From the NCBI GenBank assembly GCA_002395065.1, contig DGVS01000003.1, forward strand, positions 1 to 48,244: a stretch of 48,244 nucleotides of DNA, in the 5' to 3' direction. Origin of the DNA: Caryophanales bacterium UBA4278 (GTDB taxonomy: Bacteria > Bacillota_I > Bacilli_A > RFN20 > CAG-826). Below the pieces are notes generated by a model, which had not been told where the DNA came from, made no database searches, and saw nothing but the letters and a program-made list of their open reading frames with translations. Below, in pieces: positions 6,835 through 15,363 of this stretch. Position 1 is the stretch's first letter. Every line of letters starts with the position of its first letter. Position numbers and translations under genes: made by a program.

Positions 6835-7930
6835 TAACAACACCTCCAAATTTAATAACAAGGAAAACAGTTAATCCTGAAAGAACAAGCAGTAATCCCA
6901 TCGCTAAATATTTCTTCCATGTATAACGTGGATTAGTCCATTCATAGTGGTCTAAGAAGACCGCAATCATGTTTGCTAAAAGGATCGAGAATCCAACGCC
7001 TTCTGGAAGAGCAGCGAATAAACGAATAAAGACGGTAAAGATAGCGGCAACAATACCATAAATCCATCGACTTGGTGGATTTATCGGGCTAGTTACCGGA
7101 TCAGTTAACATAAATGTTGCACCGAATAAGACACCACCAGAAAGAAGTGCATATGCGGTGAAGTGTAGTGCGTCCACTCCTGGAATTGTTAGGCCAGCAA
7201 TGAGCATTAAGATGGCAAATGTTCCTAAGTAGGAAACAACAATTCTATAATCAGCAGAACGGCGAATTAATAAGTAAATTAATCCAAGAATAATGGTGAT
7301 CTTAAAGACTTCACCAAGAGTTCCTGGAATTCTTCCTAGGAAGAGATCTAATAATGGATAATTTCCGATATTTGTGAGATTGCCTCCATTAAGAACACTT
7401 AAAGGTGTTCCTCCGCTTGCCGCATCAGGAATGGTGTAGTACCAAGTATTAACTTGTGGATATGGACCAAAACAAATCTTGGCAAATAGCATACCAACCG
7501 CAGCTGGGTTAAAGATATTGCTTCCAAGTCCGCCAAAAACAAGTTTTCCTAATGTGATTCCAACTAAGGAACCGAGGAAGACGGCATATAATGGACAACC
7601 TGCCGGAACAATTAAACAGAAGATAACTGCACTGATGGAAGCAGTTAATGCGTTAGATAATTTGTATTTTCCTTTGTAGGAATAAGTAAATCTTTCTTTG
7701 AATGAATGCTTGAGATTATCTTTTGGCATCATGTTGCGTAAGCCAACATAAATAAACTCACAAGCATTCATCGTTAATAACGAAATTAAGAAAATCCAAA
7801 GTGTATTTAATGGATAAACCACAAACGCAAAGATGAGAGTTGGCGCGAGCGCAATTAAAACATCAACCATCATTCTAGTGACGGAAGCTTTTCTTCTTAA
7901 GTGTGGTGCGCTTTCCTTAACAATTGTCAT
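6827..7930 (-). CDS. rnfD: Electron transport complex protein RnfD
   Basis: A 367-residue membrane subunit with about ten helices, related to NqrB. The covalent FMN site is LFGATFMLTDPVTSP, with Thr as the acceptor; the DPVTSP segment is strongly conserved in RnfD/NqrB. The N-terminal SAPHLRRKASVTRMMVDVL region also matches the family. The start codon overlaps the rnfC stop as TAATG. It forms the ion-pumping core with the other membrane subunits. Confidence 0.95.
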   Translation of the reverse strand: MTIVKESAPHLRRKASVTRMMVDVLIALAPTLIFAFVVYPLNTLWIFLISLLTMNACEFIYVGLRNMMPKDNLKHSFKERFTYSYKGKYKLSNALTASISAVIFCLIVPAGCPLYAVFLGSLVGITLGKLVFGGLGSNIFNPAAVGMLFAKICFGPYPQVNTWYYTIPDAASGGTPLSVLNGGNLTNIGNYPLLDLFLGRIPGTLGEVFKITIILGLIYLLIRRSADYRIVVSYLGTFAILMLIAGLTIPGVDALHFTAYALLSGGVLFGATFMLTDPVTSPINPPSRWIYGIVAAIFTVFIRLFAALPEGVGFSILLANMIAVFLDHYEWTNPRYTWKKYLAMGLLLVLSGLTVFLVIKFGGVVNG

Positions 7931-9237
7931 TACATTTTTGCGAAAAGTTTCGCCCTCCTGACATAGTCAGTTACTTGGATTTTTGATGTACATGAATATG
8001 TGCATAAACCACACTCAATACATCTCAGTGGATTAAGTTTTTTAATGCGTTCTTTATCAAGTGCTTTTACAGCATTCATGATTTGAACTGGTTCAAGATG
8101 AACCGGACAAGAAAGAACACACGATCCACATCTAACGCATGGTTCTTCTTGGTATGAACGTTTATTGATAACCAAAATAGAGGTCACTGTTTTAGAAATG
8201 ATGCAATCATCGCTTGGCACCGATGCACCCATCATTGGGCCGCCAAGAATAAAGACTTTTTCAGCGCCTTCATCTGTATAACCTCCACAGAGTGGAATCA
8301 GTTCTTTAATGGATGTTCCACAGCGAACTCTAAAGTTCTTTGGAGATTTAATTCCATCACCACTAATAGTGATAAAACGTTTAATAACAGGCATGTTGTA
8401 TTTAATCGCTTTATAAATACCAACAACAGTTGAAACGTTAAAATTGATAATGCCACGGTTAGCTGGAAGCTCACCTGGTGCAAGTTGAATACCTTCGGCA
8501 TTCTTAATCATTTCTACTTCCCAACCTTGTGGGTAGTAGTTGCCAACGCAACATAGTTCAATGCCAGAATCCTTATAGTTTTCTTCTTGAAGAACTTGGT
8601 CATAAACTTCTTTAATATCTTTGTATTTTGATTTAATACAAATCTTGGCATGCTTACAGTTAAATGCTTGCATGACATATTTAATTCCGTCTAAAAGACG
8701 GTATGGATACTCCATTAATAAACGGTGATCAGCATTAATAAATGGTTCACACTCAATTCCGTTAACAAGAATCGTGTGAATTGGTTTATCGGTTTGGAAC
8801 TTAATGTATGTTGGGAAAGAAGAACCACCTAAACCAACAACAGCACATTGTTTGATAATTTCAGTCATATCTTGCTTGGTTAGTTTAGCAATTTCTTCTG
8901 GAGTTCTTCGCTTAACTTCCTTTGCATATGTTTCTTTCTTGTCGTTTTGAATTTTAATAAAATCAACAAGCTTTCCGTTGCGGTGGTAGTGTTTTTCAAC
9001 ACCGACAAATGTTCCAGAGACTGTACTATGAATTGGTTGTTCAAAAAATGGGCCATGACGCATTCCGACAACTTGGCAACAATCAACATGGTCACCAGGT
9101 TTAATAAAAACATCCGCTGTGGCACAACGGGCATTTGTTACTGCTAGATATATAAAATCTGGATCGACATATCGGATAGCTTGTAGAGCACCGACATTTT
9201 CCATCGCATCATGAATCTTTTTTGTCTTAGCAATCAT
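7930..9237 (-). CDS. rnfC: Electron transport complex protein RnfC (NADH/ferredoxin module)
   Basis: RnfC is the peripheral NAD(H)- and FMN-binding subunit. The 435-residue protein shows the Gly-rich GLGGSSFPTYIK FMN/NAD segment, the GIECEPFINAD motif and, near the C-terminus, two ferredoxin-type motifs CVRCGSCVLSCP and CIECGLCTYSC. I start it at 9237 because a TGA-TATATT extended -10 ends eight bases upstream, so the mRNA would begin at or next to this ATG. A longer in-frame start (9255) would overlap that promoter. It is the first gene of rnfCDGEA-x-B. Confidence 0.93.
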   Translation of the reverse strand: MIAKTKKIHDAMENVGALQAIRYVDPDFIYLAVTNARCATADVFIKPGDHVDCCQVVGMRHGPFFEQPIHSTVSGTFVGVEKHYHRNGKLVDFIKIQNDKKETYAKEVKRRTPEEIAKLTKQDMTEIIKQCAVVGLGGSSFPTYIKFQTDKPIHTILVNGIECEPFINADHRLLMEYPYRLLDGIKYVMQAFNCKHAKICIKSKYKDIKEVYDQVLQEENYKDSGIELCCVGNYYPQGWEVEMIKNAEGIQLAPGELPANRGIINFNVSTVVGIYKAIKYNMPVIKRFITISGDGIKSPKNFRVRCGTSIKELIPLCGGYTDEGAEKVFILGGPMMGASVPSDDCIISKTVTSILVINKRSYQEEPCVRCGSCVLSCPVHLEPVQIMNAVKALDKERIKKLNPLRCIECGLCTYSCTSKIQVTDYVRRAKLFAKM

Positions 9238-9245
9238 AGTTATAG

Positions 9246-9274
9246 AATATATCACATCATTTCTTTAAAAGAAA
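9246..9274 (-). promoter_or_regulatory. Promoter and palindromic operator candidate of the rnf operon
   Basis: On the minus strand TGA-TATATT (9254-9246) is an extended -10. Just upstream TTTCTTT (9260-9266) and AAAGAAA (9268-9274) form a 15-base perfect palindrome in the spacer region, a likely regulator site. No good -35 is seen. Confidence 0.5.
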
Positions 9275-9361
9275 TATCCGTCGTATTAATTCTTATATGG
9301 TTTTTTAAGAATAAAATATCGAAGTTTTTAAACAAACAAGCAGGAATTGCAGGTATTTTCA

Positions 9362-9394
9362 TAAAAAAATCAGCCCACGAATGGACTGATTTTA
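9362..9394 (-). terminator. Intrinsic terminator of the lipoprotein gene
   Basis: On the minus strand AATCAGTCCA, a TTCG tetraloop and TGGGCTGATT form a 10-bp stem with one G-U pair, followed by a T-run. Confidence 0.92.
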
Positions 9395-9413
9395 GAAAGT
9401 GAATTATCAATGA

Positions 9414-10121
9414 TTAGTTGGCCTTGGTATAACCGCTTGAAAGATCAACAAATGATGGGTTGACAGAGTATTCAAACTTAACAGACATTTCCGATTTGAA
9501 AGAATGTCCTTCTTCGGAAGAGTTAATCTTAACAGACATTTCTGTTGGGTAGTATTTATCCCATACAACTTTTGCAGAAACTTCACCTGTAGCTCCGCCT
9601 TCTGAACCCTTGTAAGAAGCCTCGACAATTAATGATCCGTCACCCTTTGTGGAGTATTTGACATCAGCGTTTGGTGCTGGTACATAATGTGTAAGTAGGC
9701 CATCAATGTCAACACGTGCCATTCCTGTAAACCTTCCAGCAATTTGAGTTTTTTGTCCGGCAATCATGTAATCGAAACTGGCTTTTGCTTCTTCGCCTTC
9801 AAATTCAGAATATTGTTTTGCTACAGCATCAACAACATAATATTTTGAGTCTTTCTTATAGGCATAGAGATCCTTATCCTCATACTTAGCGTGGAAGTAG
9901 CATTTTTCTTCAGAGAATTCATAAGAAGCTGTAGATTCTTCTTTTTCTTCATCCTCTTGTTCTAAGGAGTGCATTTCGAACTTGAATTCGGTGATTGGGT
10001 GTTGTTCTTGGTATTCATTGATTTGTTTGGCTTTTGCTTGAGCGTCTTCTTTATTTATGCTCTTGGCACAACCGACGAGTAAGAACGCTGGTAAAAGCAT
10101 TAAAATTTTGGATTTTTTCAT
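9414..10121 (-). CDS. Predicted lipoprotein, function unknown
   Basis: A 235-residue secreted protein starting with a lipoprotein signal (lipobox LVGC, Cys18). The mature part is hydrophilic and Lys/Glu-rich, with a Glu-rich patch near residues 50-60. The rest alternates charged and hydrophobic residues, as in beta-rich lipoproteins. A longer in-frame start exists at 10151, but AAAGGAAAAA sits ahead of the 10121 ATG, which begins right at a typical signal peptide. No family is recognised. It has its own strong terminator. Confidence 0.7.
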   Translation of the reverse strand: MKKSKILMLLPAFLLVGCAKSINKEDAQAKAKQINEYQEQHPITEFKFEMHSLEQEDEEKEESTASYEFSEEKCYFHAKYEDKDLYAYKKDSKYYVVDAVAKQYSEFEGEEAKASFDYMIAGQKTQIAGRFTGMARVDIDGLLTHYVPAPNADVKYSTKGDGSLIVEASYKGSEGGATGEVSAKVVWDKYYPTEMSVKINSSEEGHSFKSEMSVKFEYSVNPSFVDLSSGYTKAN

Positions 10122-10200
10122 CTTTAATTTTTCCTTTCTGGTTAATATCATTTTAACCGATTTCTAATTTATATACATAATAAAATAGGAATTTATTGGA

Positions 10201-11181
10201 TTATTTTTTCTCTTCAACAACAGAGATTTGGTTGAATGGAACCTTAATGTTGTTTTCTTTCATGATAAGGAACAGTTCTCTAGTCATATCACGGTTTACT
10301 TGGTAACGATCGTTTTCGTCGCAACTCAAAGAGAAAGCTAGTTCAATACCAGATTCTTTTAAACTTGAAACGCCAATATAGGAGATTTTTCCAATAACTT
10401 TTGGAAGTTTCTTTTGAATTTTTGGTAAAGCTTCGGCAAGAATTGCTTCAACGCGTTCAACGTCTTCTTCGCGTCCAATTGTGAAGTTAATAACGATTGA
10501 CGTGGCTTCACGAGAAAGGTTTGTAACTGTAACGATTTGAGAGTTGCTGATTCCTTTAATATTTCCAGCCCAGTCTTGAATCTTGGTACTTCTTAAACCA
10601 ATTTCAATAACTGTTCCGCGGAAACCATCGATCACGACAATATCTCCGACATCGAAGAAGTCATCGAAAACAAGGAAAACTCCGCTAACAATATCATTAA
10701 TTAATGATTGGCAACCAAGACCAATAATTAATGTAATAATTCCAATTCCGGCGACAATGGAGGCAACATCAACTCCACAAATTCGTAGAATAAGACCGAT
10801 CGCAATAATGCTAATTGCATATTTGATTAGTGACTTAAATAGTGAGCCAATTGTTCGACTTCTTTTACCTCTCCAAGTGATTAATCCAATAATTAGATTA
10901 ACAATGAATGAGATCATAAATGCCACAGCAATGATAGCAATAATTTCAAGCCAAGCAATTCCGTCGGAAAAGAGTTTTGAAACTAACCAGTACCATCCTG
11001 AATTACCTTCACCAAACAAATAATTAGAGATTGAAGTTAATCCTAATTCTTTAGTTGTTAAAACAAAGCAACACAGAAAAAGAATAACTAAAGCAAAGAC
11101 TAAAGCGATAATAAAGTATTTCTTTTGCTTTGGTGTTTGGGCGTTCCACCAGGAACTTGGTTTTTGTAATTTTTTTATCAT
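10201..11181 (-). CDS. MscS-family small-conductance mechanosensitive channel
   Basis: A channel that opens under membrane tension to release osmolytes during hypo-osmotic shock. The 326-residue protein has three to four hydrophobic helices, then a Gly/Ala-rich pore helix (about 140-170) followed by LINDIVSGVFLVFDDFFDVGD, the classic MscS beta-domain entrance. The soluble C-terminal domain follows. GGAGG six bases before the ATG supports the start. It is preceded by a membrane protein gene 14 bases upstream, likely in the same transcript. Confidence 0.88.
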   Translation of the reverse strand: MIKKLQKPSSWWNAQTPKQKKYFIIALVFALVILFLCCFVLTTKELGLTSISNYLFGEGNSGWYWLVSKLFSDGIAWLEIIAIIAVAFMISFIVNLIIGLITWRGKRSRTIGSLFKSLIKYAISIIAIGLILRICGVDVASIVAGIGIITLIIGLGCQSLINDIVSGVFLVFDDFFDVGDIVVIDGFRGTVIEIGLRSTKIQDWAGNIKGISNSQIVTVTNLSREATSIVINFTIGREEDVERVEAILAEALPKIQKKLPKVIGKISYIGVSSLKESGIELAFSLSCDENDRYQVNRDMTRELFLIMKENNIKVPFNQISVVEEKK

Positions 11182-11195
11182 AAAGAGCCTCCAAA

Positions 11196-11756
11196 TTAGT
11201 ATGTAAACGTGTATAAAGTGACACGGTTTGTATAATCGATGTTATTAGTTGAAATAAACTTTAATTCATAATTTCCAGAATTAGTTACAAGATATTCGCC
11301 TTGATATTTTTGTGACTCACTAACTGGGAAACTTTCTGCTTCTTCGCCGTCTTTATAAATGATGAGATTACAATCATAGTGAAGACTATTTGATACTTCA
11401 AAACTATAGTTAAGAACATTGCCTACTAGCGAAAACTTTTGATCTTGAACCTTTGGCCTCATCGTTAGTGGATTTACTATTGTAATAATTCCAACAACCG
11501 AGGTAACCAAAATAACAGTAGCGGTCAACGCAAGGTTTGTTCTTTTCTTGGTTTCTCTAACCTTGGTGTGACGGATGTTTTGAGAGTTGTTATACAAATC
11601 ATCATAATCCTCTGGAGTTAGATTCTCTTGAGTATGACGATAAAGCTCTCCAACAGAGTTTTCACCTTGTTTGACCGGTGTGTGATCAAAAAGAGATTGG
11701 TCGACATCCCATTCCTGTGGTTCTGGATTGTTTTGATAAAGTTTATTATTATCCAT
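11196..11756 (-). CDS. Single-pass membrane protein with extracellular beta domain, unknown
   Basis: A 186-residue protein: an acidic, Asn/Gln-rich cytoplasmic N-terminus (1-65), a basic stretch, one transmembrane helix (about 74-94) and an external C-terminal domain rich in Tyr, Ser and Asn that looks like an Ig-type beta sandwich. No known family. A TATAAT ends nine bases before the ATG and no ribosome site is visible, so the mRNA is probably leaderless. It is followed by the MscS gene and may act in the envelope. Confidence 0.65.
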   Translation of the reverse strand: MDNNKLYQNNPEPQEWDVDQSLFDHTPVKQGENSVGELYRHTQENLTPEDYDDLYNNSQNIRHTKVRETKKRTNLALTATVILVTSVVGIITIVNPLTMRPKVQDQKFSLVGNVLNYSFEVSNSLHYDCNLIIYKDGEEAESFPVSESQKYQGEYLVTNSGNYELKFISTNNIDYTNRVTLYTFTY

Positions 11757-11765
11757 TGCAAAATT

Positions 11766-11797
11766 ATTATACTTATATTTCCTATTATTAATATAAT
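11766..11797. promoter_or_regulatory. Back-to-back promoters of divergent genes
   Basis: A minus-strand TATAAT (11771-11766) lies nine bases from the membrane-protein ATG. A plus-strand TATAAT (11792-11797) lies ten bases from the phosphopantetheinyl transferase ATG. Neither gene has a Shine-Dalgarno, so both transcripts would be leaderless. -35 elements are weak. Confidence 0.55.
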
Positions 11798-11807
11798 TAA
11801 ATTTAAT

Positions 11808-12407
11808 ATGAATTATTCGTTAAAGATTGGAAAAATCTACAAAATTACAGAAGAAAACTTTGATGAAAATCTTGGCTATCTTCCGAAAGCAAGACAGGAA
11901 CATGTTTTGAAATTTAAAGATCGCAACCGTCAAAAACAATCTCTTGTTGCGACACTTCTTTTAGAAGAATGTTTAAAAGAACTAGGTGCTTTAGATTTAT
12001 ATAACGACCTTATTGAAGATGAAAATGGACAATGGATTATCAAAGATAGCGACATTCATTTTTCTATATCTCACTGTAATGAAACTGTTCTTGTTGCTGC
12101 AGCGAGATTTCCAATCGGTTGTGATATCGAATTAGTTAAAGACGCAAAGATGGATGTTGCGAAGCGTTTCTTTTCTGAAAACGAAGTGAAACAAATTGAG
12201 ACTTCTGATCGACCAGAATTAGTGTTCTATGCTTATTGGACAATTAAGGAAAGTTACTTAAAACTAACTGGTAAAGGTTTACTTGGTTCAATAGAAGACG
12301 TTGAAGTTGACGATAGTCTAACAATGATTAAAAACCATCCAGAATTAAAAGTCGAAAGTGTCTTTTTAAACGATTACGTAATTAGCGTTGTTTACGAAAA
12401 AAGATAG
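11808..12407 (+). CDS. 4'-phosphopantetheinyl transferase (Sfp/AcpT type)
   Basis: Transfers the phosphopantetheine arm of CoA to a Ser of a carrier protein. The 199-residue protein has the Sfp signatures: HFSISHCNETV, GCDIELV (Mg2+-binding Asp and Glu) and the WTIKESYLKLTGKG helix with the K-E-S-x-x-K catalytic motif. I start it at the ATG 11808, where the conserved protein begins; upstream in-frame codons read back into the divergent gene. No carrier-protein gene is nearby, so it may serve the cell's general acyl carrier protein. Confidence 0.88.
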   Translation: MNYSLKIGKIYKITEENFDENLGYLPKARQEHVLKFKDRNRQKQSLVATLLLEECLKELGALDLYNDLIEDENGQWIIKDSDIHFSISHCNETVLVAAARFPIGCDIELVKDAKMDVAKRFFSENEVKQIETSDRPELVFYAYWTIKESYLKLTGKGLLGSIEDVEVDDSLTMIKNHPELKVESVFLNDYVISVVYEKR

Positions 12408-12425
12408 GAATTGCTGGTTCTTTTT
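12408..12425 (+). repeat. Copy of dispersed GAATTGCTGGT motif after a stop codon
   Basis: The transferase stop TAG runs directly into GAATTGCTGGTTCTTTT. A one-base variant, GGAATTGCAGGTATTTTC, occurs at 9343-9360. Confidence 0.4.
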
Positions 12426-12435
12426 AAATGAAAAT

Positions 12436-12470
12436 TCGACTTTTTAAAATAAGGTCGATTTTTTATTTTT
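12436..12470 (+). terminator. Intrinsic terminator after phosphopantetheinyl transferase
   Basis: TCGACTTT (12436-12443) pairs with AAGGTCGA (12451-12458), and TTTTTTATTTTT follows. Confidence 0.85.
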
Positions 12471-12649
12471 GTGTTTTTTCATTTTTTGACTGAAATTACC
12501 AAAATTTCTCCTCTTTTTTCCTTTTTTAAACCCGTTTGCCGCCATTTTTTGAATTTTTCGAAGTTGAATTTTTAACCATTTTTAAAAGCTATTTTTGATT
12601 AATTTCACCAGCAAAACAGACATATTTTATATGAGAAAAGTTCACTGAT
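12471..12649. other. AT-rich intergenic DNA
   Basis: T-rich plus strand with no reading frame or clear structure. It contains one CACCAGCAAAA motif copy (12607-12617). I see nothing else in it. Confidence 0.4.
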
Positions 12650-12782
12650 TTGTTTATTTAAAAAATAAGTTTTAAAATTTATATGCTGAACAAATGGATT
12701 GCAAAGCTGTATCTACGCAAACTCAAATAAAGCGCTACTAGTTTGTGTTTTTTCTTTTGCATCCTAGGAGGTAATTAAAACC
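12650..12782 (+). promoter_or_regulatory. gdhA promoter and leader with terminator-like hairpin
   Basis: TTGTTT (12650-12655), 17 bases and TAAAAT (12673-12678) form a moderate promoter. In the leader, ACGCAAACT (12715-12723) pairs with AGTTTGTGT (12740-12748; one G-U), and a T-rich tract follows (12749-12758). The AGGAGG ribosome site comes directly after. This is the layout of an attenuator or riboswitch expression platform. I do not recognise an aptamer. Confidence 0.55.
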
Positions 12783-14129
12783 ATGTACAAAAGCAAATAC
12801 CTAAACAAAGTTCTTCGTGAAATTAAAGCCAAGAACAAAGGTCAAAAAGAATTCATTTCTGCTGTTGAAGAATTCTTTGATTCAATGGATTTCGTTGTCG
12901 ACAAAGATCCACGCATTGAAAAGTTTGCGATTCTTGAAAGAATTACGGTTCCAGAAAGAATCATCACAATGCGTGTCCCTTGGGTTGATGACAAAGGAAA
13001 GATTCGTGTCAACACAGGTTACAGAGTCGAATTTAACTCGGCTATTGGTCCTTACAAAGGTGGCATGAGATTCGATAAGTCTGTTAATCTTTCAATTCTT
13101 AAATTCTTAGGATTTGAACAAACATTCAAAAATTCCTTAACCGGATTACCAATGGGTGGCGGTAAAGGTGGTGCTGATTTTGATCCACGCGGAAAATCCG
13201 ATGGAGAAATCATGCGTTTCTGTCAATCAATGATGGCTGAATTATTCCGCCACATTGGTCCAAACACCGACGTTCCAGCCGGAGACTTAGGTTTCGGTGC
13301 TCGTGAAATCGGTTATATGTTTGGATATTACAAAAAACTTCGTGATGAATTCACCGGTGTCTTTACTGGCAAAGGCATGAGCTATGGTGGTTCATTAGGA
13401 CGTCCAGAAGCCACTGGCTATGGTCTTCTCTACTTTGTAGAGGAAATGCTCCGTGAATTTAAGAAGACTTCCATTAAAGGAATGAAAGTCATTATTTCTG
13501 GTTCCGGAAAAGTCGGAGGTATGGCAGCTGCTAAAGCCGCTGAACTTGGTGCTAAATTAGTTGCTATGTCCGACATTGAAGGTTATGTCTATGATCCAAA
13601 TGGATTAGATGTTCCTTATATTGTTAAGAAAGCAAAAGAAAAAGGCATGTTCTCCAAAGACTATGCCGCTGATCATAAAGGTGTTGAATGGCACGCTGGC
13701 CCACACGGCATGTGGTCTGTCCCATGTGACATCGCTCTTCCATGCGCGACACAAGGAGAAATTCATGAAGCTGATGCCAAACTCCTCAAGAAGAATGGTT
13801 GCTTTATGCTTGTTGAAGGTGCAAATATGCCATGTGATGTTGAAGCAATTCGTTACTTCAATAGCAATGGCGTTCTCTTTGCTCCAGGAAAAGCTTCTAA
13901 CGCTGGCGGTGTTGCCGTTTCTGGCTTAGAAATGAGCCAAAACGCGATCCACTTATCTTGGACATTCGAAGAAGTGGATGCTCGCTTAAAACAAATTATG
14001 AAAGACATCTTCAAAAAATGTCACGATACAGCTGTTAAATATGGACAACCAACAAATATTGCTTTAGGTGCGAATATTGCTGGTTTTGAAAAAGTCATGG
14101 ATGCCATGATTGCTCAAGGAGTTTGTTAA
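12783..14129 (+). CDS. gdhA: Glutamate dehydrogenase
   Basis: Interconverts glutamate with 2-oxoglutarate plus ammonia. At 448 residues it is the hexameric bacterial length. GPYKGGMRF and FKNSLTGLPMGGGKGG (catalytic-Lys region) are intact, as are PAGDLGFGAREIGYMFG and the Rossmann motif SGSGKVG. AGGAGG eight bases before ATG fixes the start. It leads an operon with DUF1015, serC and serA. In an ammonia-producing purine degrader it could assimilate nitrogen or regenerate the glutamate used by SerC. Cofactor preference (NADH or NADPH) cannot be read reliably. Confidence 0.96.
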   Translation: MYKSKYLNKVLREIKAKNKGQKEFISAVEEFFDSMDFVVDKDPRIEKFAILERITVPERIITMRVPWVDDKGKIRVNTGYRVEFNSAIGPYKGGMRFDKSVNLSILKFLGFEQTFKNSLTGLPMGGGKGGADFDPRGKSDGEIMRFCQSMMAELFRHIGPNTDVPAGDLGFGAREIGYMFGYYKKLRDEFTGVFTGKGMSYGGSLGRPEATGYGLLYFVEEMLREFKKTSIKGMKVIISGSGKVGGMAAAKAAELGAKLVAMSDIEGYVYDPNGLDVPYIVKKAKEKGMFSKDYAADHKGVEWHAGPHGMWSVPCDIALPCATQGEIHEADAKLLKKNGCFMLVEGANMPCDVEAIRYFNSNGVLFAPGKASNAGGVAVSGLEMSQNAIHLSWTFEEVDARLKQIMKDIFKKCHDTAVKYGQPTNIALGANIAGFEKVMDAMIAQGVC

Positions 14130-15346
14130 TGTCGTTTACGACTATTAAAGCCCCACATATTCTTCTACCTAAAAAAGGTGTAAACATGACCGCTTGGGCA
14201 GTTATTGCCTGCGACCAGTTTACATCCCAATTAGACTACTGGAAAAGAGTTGAAAAGTTAGTTGGTGATCAACCATCAACTTTAAGAATGATGTTCCCAG
14301 AAGCCTATTTAGGTAAGGTAGATGAAAAAGCGTACATTGATAAAATCAATGAAACAATTCAAAAATATCTTGATGAGAATGTTTTAGTCGACCAAGGCGA
14401 ATGCTTTATCTTGGTCGATCGTAAAACAAATGTGGTTGATCGAAGATTAGGCTTAATGATCGCGATTGATTTAGAAGATTACACCTACGAGAAAGGTGTG
14501 AAATCTCTTATTCGCGCCAGTGAAGCCACCATCGTGGAACGTATTCCTCCAAGATTAAAAATTAGAGAAAACGCTCCAGTCGAATTACCACATATTCTCT
14601 TCCTTTATGATGATCCAAAACGAAAGATCATTGAGCCGCTCTATGAGCATCGAGATGAACTCGAGAAAGTCTATGACTTTGAGCTCAATGAAGATGGCGG
14701 ACATCTGAAAGGATACAAGATTAAGGATACCCAAACAATCATCAAACAATTTGAAGATCTTTTTAAAGAAAACAATAGCGGATTGCTCTTCATTGTTGGT
14801 GATGGAAACCATTCTTTAGCTACTGCAAAAGCACACTGGGACAAAGTTAAAGGTCATCTATCCGAAGAGGAGCGCAAGAATCATCCGGGCCGCTATGCAT
14901 TAGTCGAAGCGTTAAACATCTATGATGAAGGTTTAATCTTTGAGCCAATTCACCGGGTTGTATTTAATGTGAAAGATGATTTCCTAAAAGGTCTTAAAGA
15001 AGTCTTAAAAGGCGAGAACAAATCTTATGCGTATTCAACTAAGGATGGAAAAGTGGAACTCAATATTCCAAAGGTTGGTCCAGAAGCATACAAGATTGTT
15101 CAAACCTATGTTGATGCATACTTAAAGAGTCACAAAGATGCATCCGTGGATTATATCCATGATGAAGACCAAACATTAGAAGTGGCTAAAAAACATCCAG
15201 GTAGTGTGGCAATTATTATGCCAGCACTCACCAAAGGTGATATCTTCGCTTATATTGCGAAGGATGAAGTGCTCCCAAGAAAAGCATTCTCGATGGGACA
15301 CGCAACAGAAAAACGTTATTATCTCGAATCAAAGAGAATTAAATAA
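14129..15346 (+). CDS. DUF1015 family protein in the serine pathway operon
   Basis: A 405-residue soluble protein of the DUF1015 family, which is often next to serA and serC. A central motif, VGDGNHSLATAKAHW (D225 region), resembles the DGxHR core of the ParB/sulfiredoxin fold that is also used by free serine kinases. The usual HR is replaced by HS. There is no serB in the window. It may therefore act at the serine/phosphoserine step, as phosphatase or kinase. This is inference; the family function is not readable from sequence. The start overlaps the gdhA stop as TAATG. Confidence 0.8.
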   Translation: MSFTTIKAPHILLPKKGVNMTAWAVIACDQFTSQLDYWKRVEKLVGDQPSTLRMMFPEAYLGKVDEKAYIDKINETIQKYLDENVLVDQGECFILVDRKTNVVDRRLGLMIAIDLEDYTYEKGVKSLIRASEATIVERIPPRLKIRENAPVELPHILFLYDDPKRKIIEPLYEHRDELEKVYDFELNEDGGHLKGYKIKDTQTIIKQFEDLFKENNSGLLFIVGDGNHSLATAKAHWDKVKGHLSEEERKNHPGRYALVEALNIYDEGLIFEPIHRVVFNVKDDFLKGLKEVLKGENKSYAYSTKDGKVELNIPKVGPEAYKIVQTYVDAYLKSHKDASVDYIHDEDQTLEVAKKHPGSVAIIMPALTKGDIFAYIAKDEVLPRKAFSMGHATEKRYYLESKRIK

Positions 15347-15363
15347 CAGAAAAGGAGTCTTAA

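Noticed and set aside
10583..11023. Plus-strand frame opposite MscS
   Set aside because: Shadow of the MscS gene: rich in Ile, Pro and Thr with no start signal.
12683..12730. Leader peptide before gdhA
   Set aside because: The 15-codon frame starts only five bases after the predicted -10, has no ribosome site and is not enriched in Glu, Gln or Ser codons.
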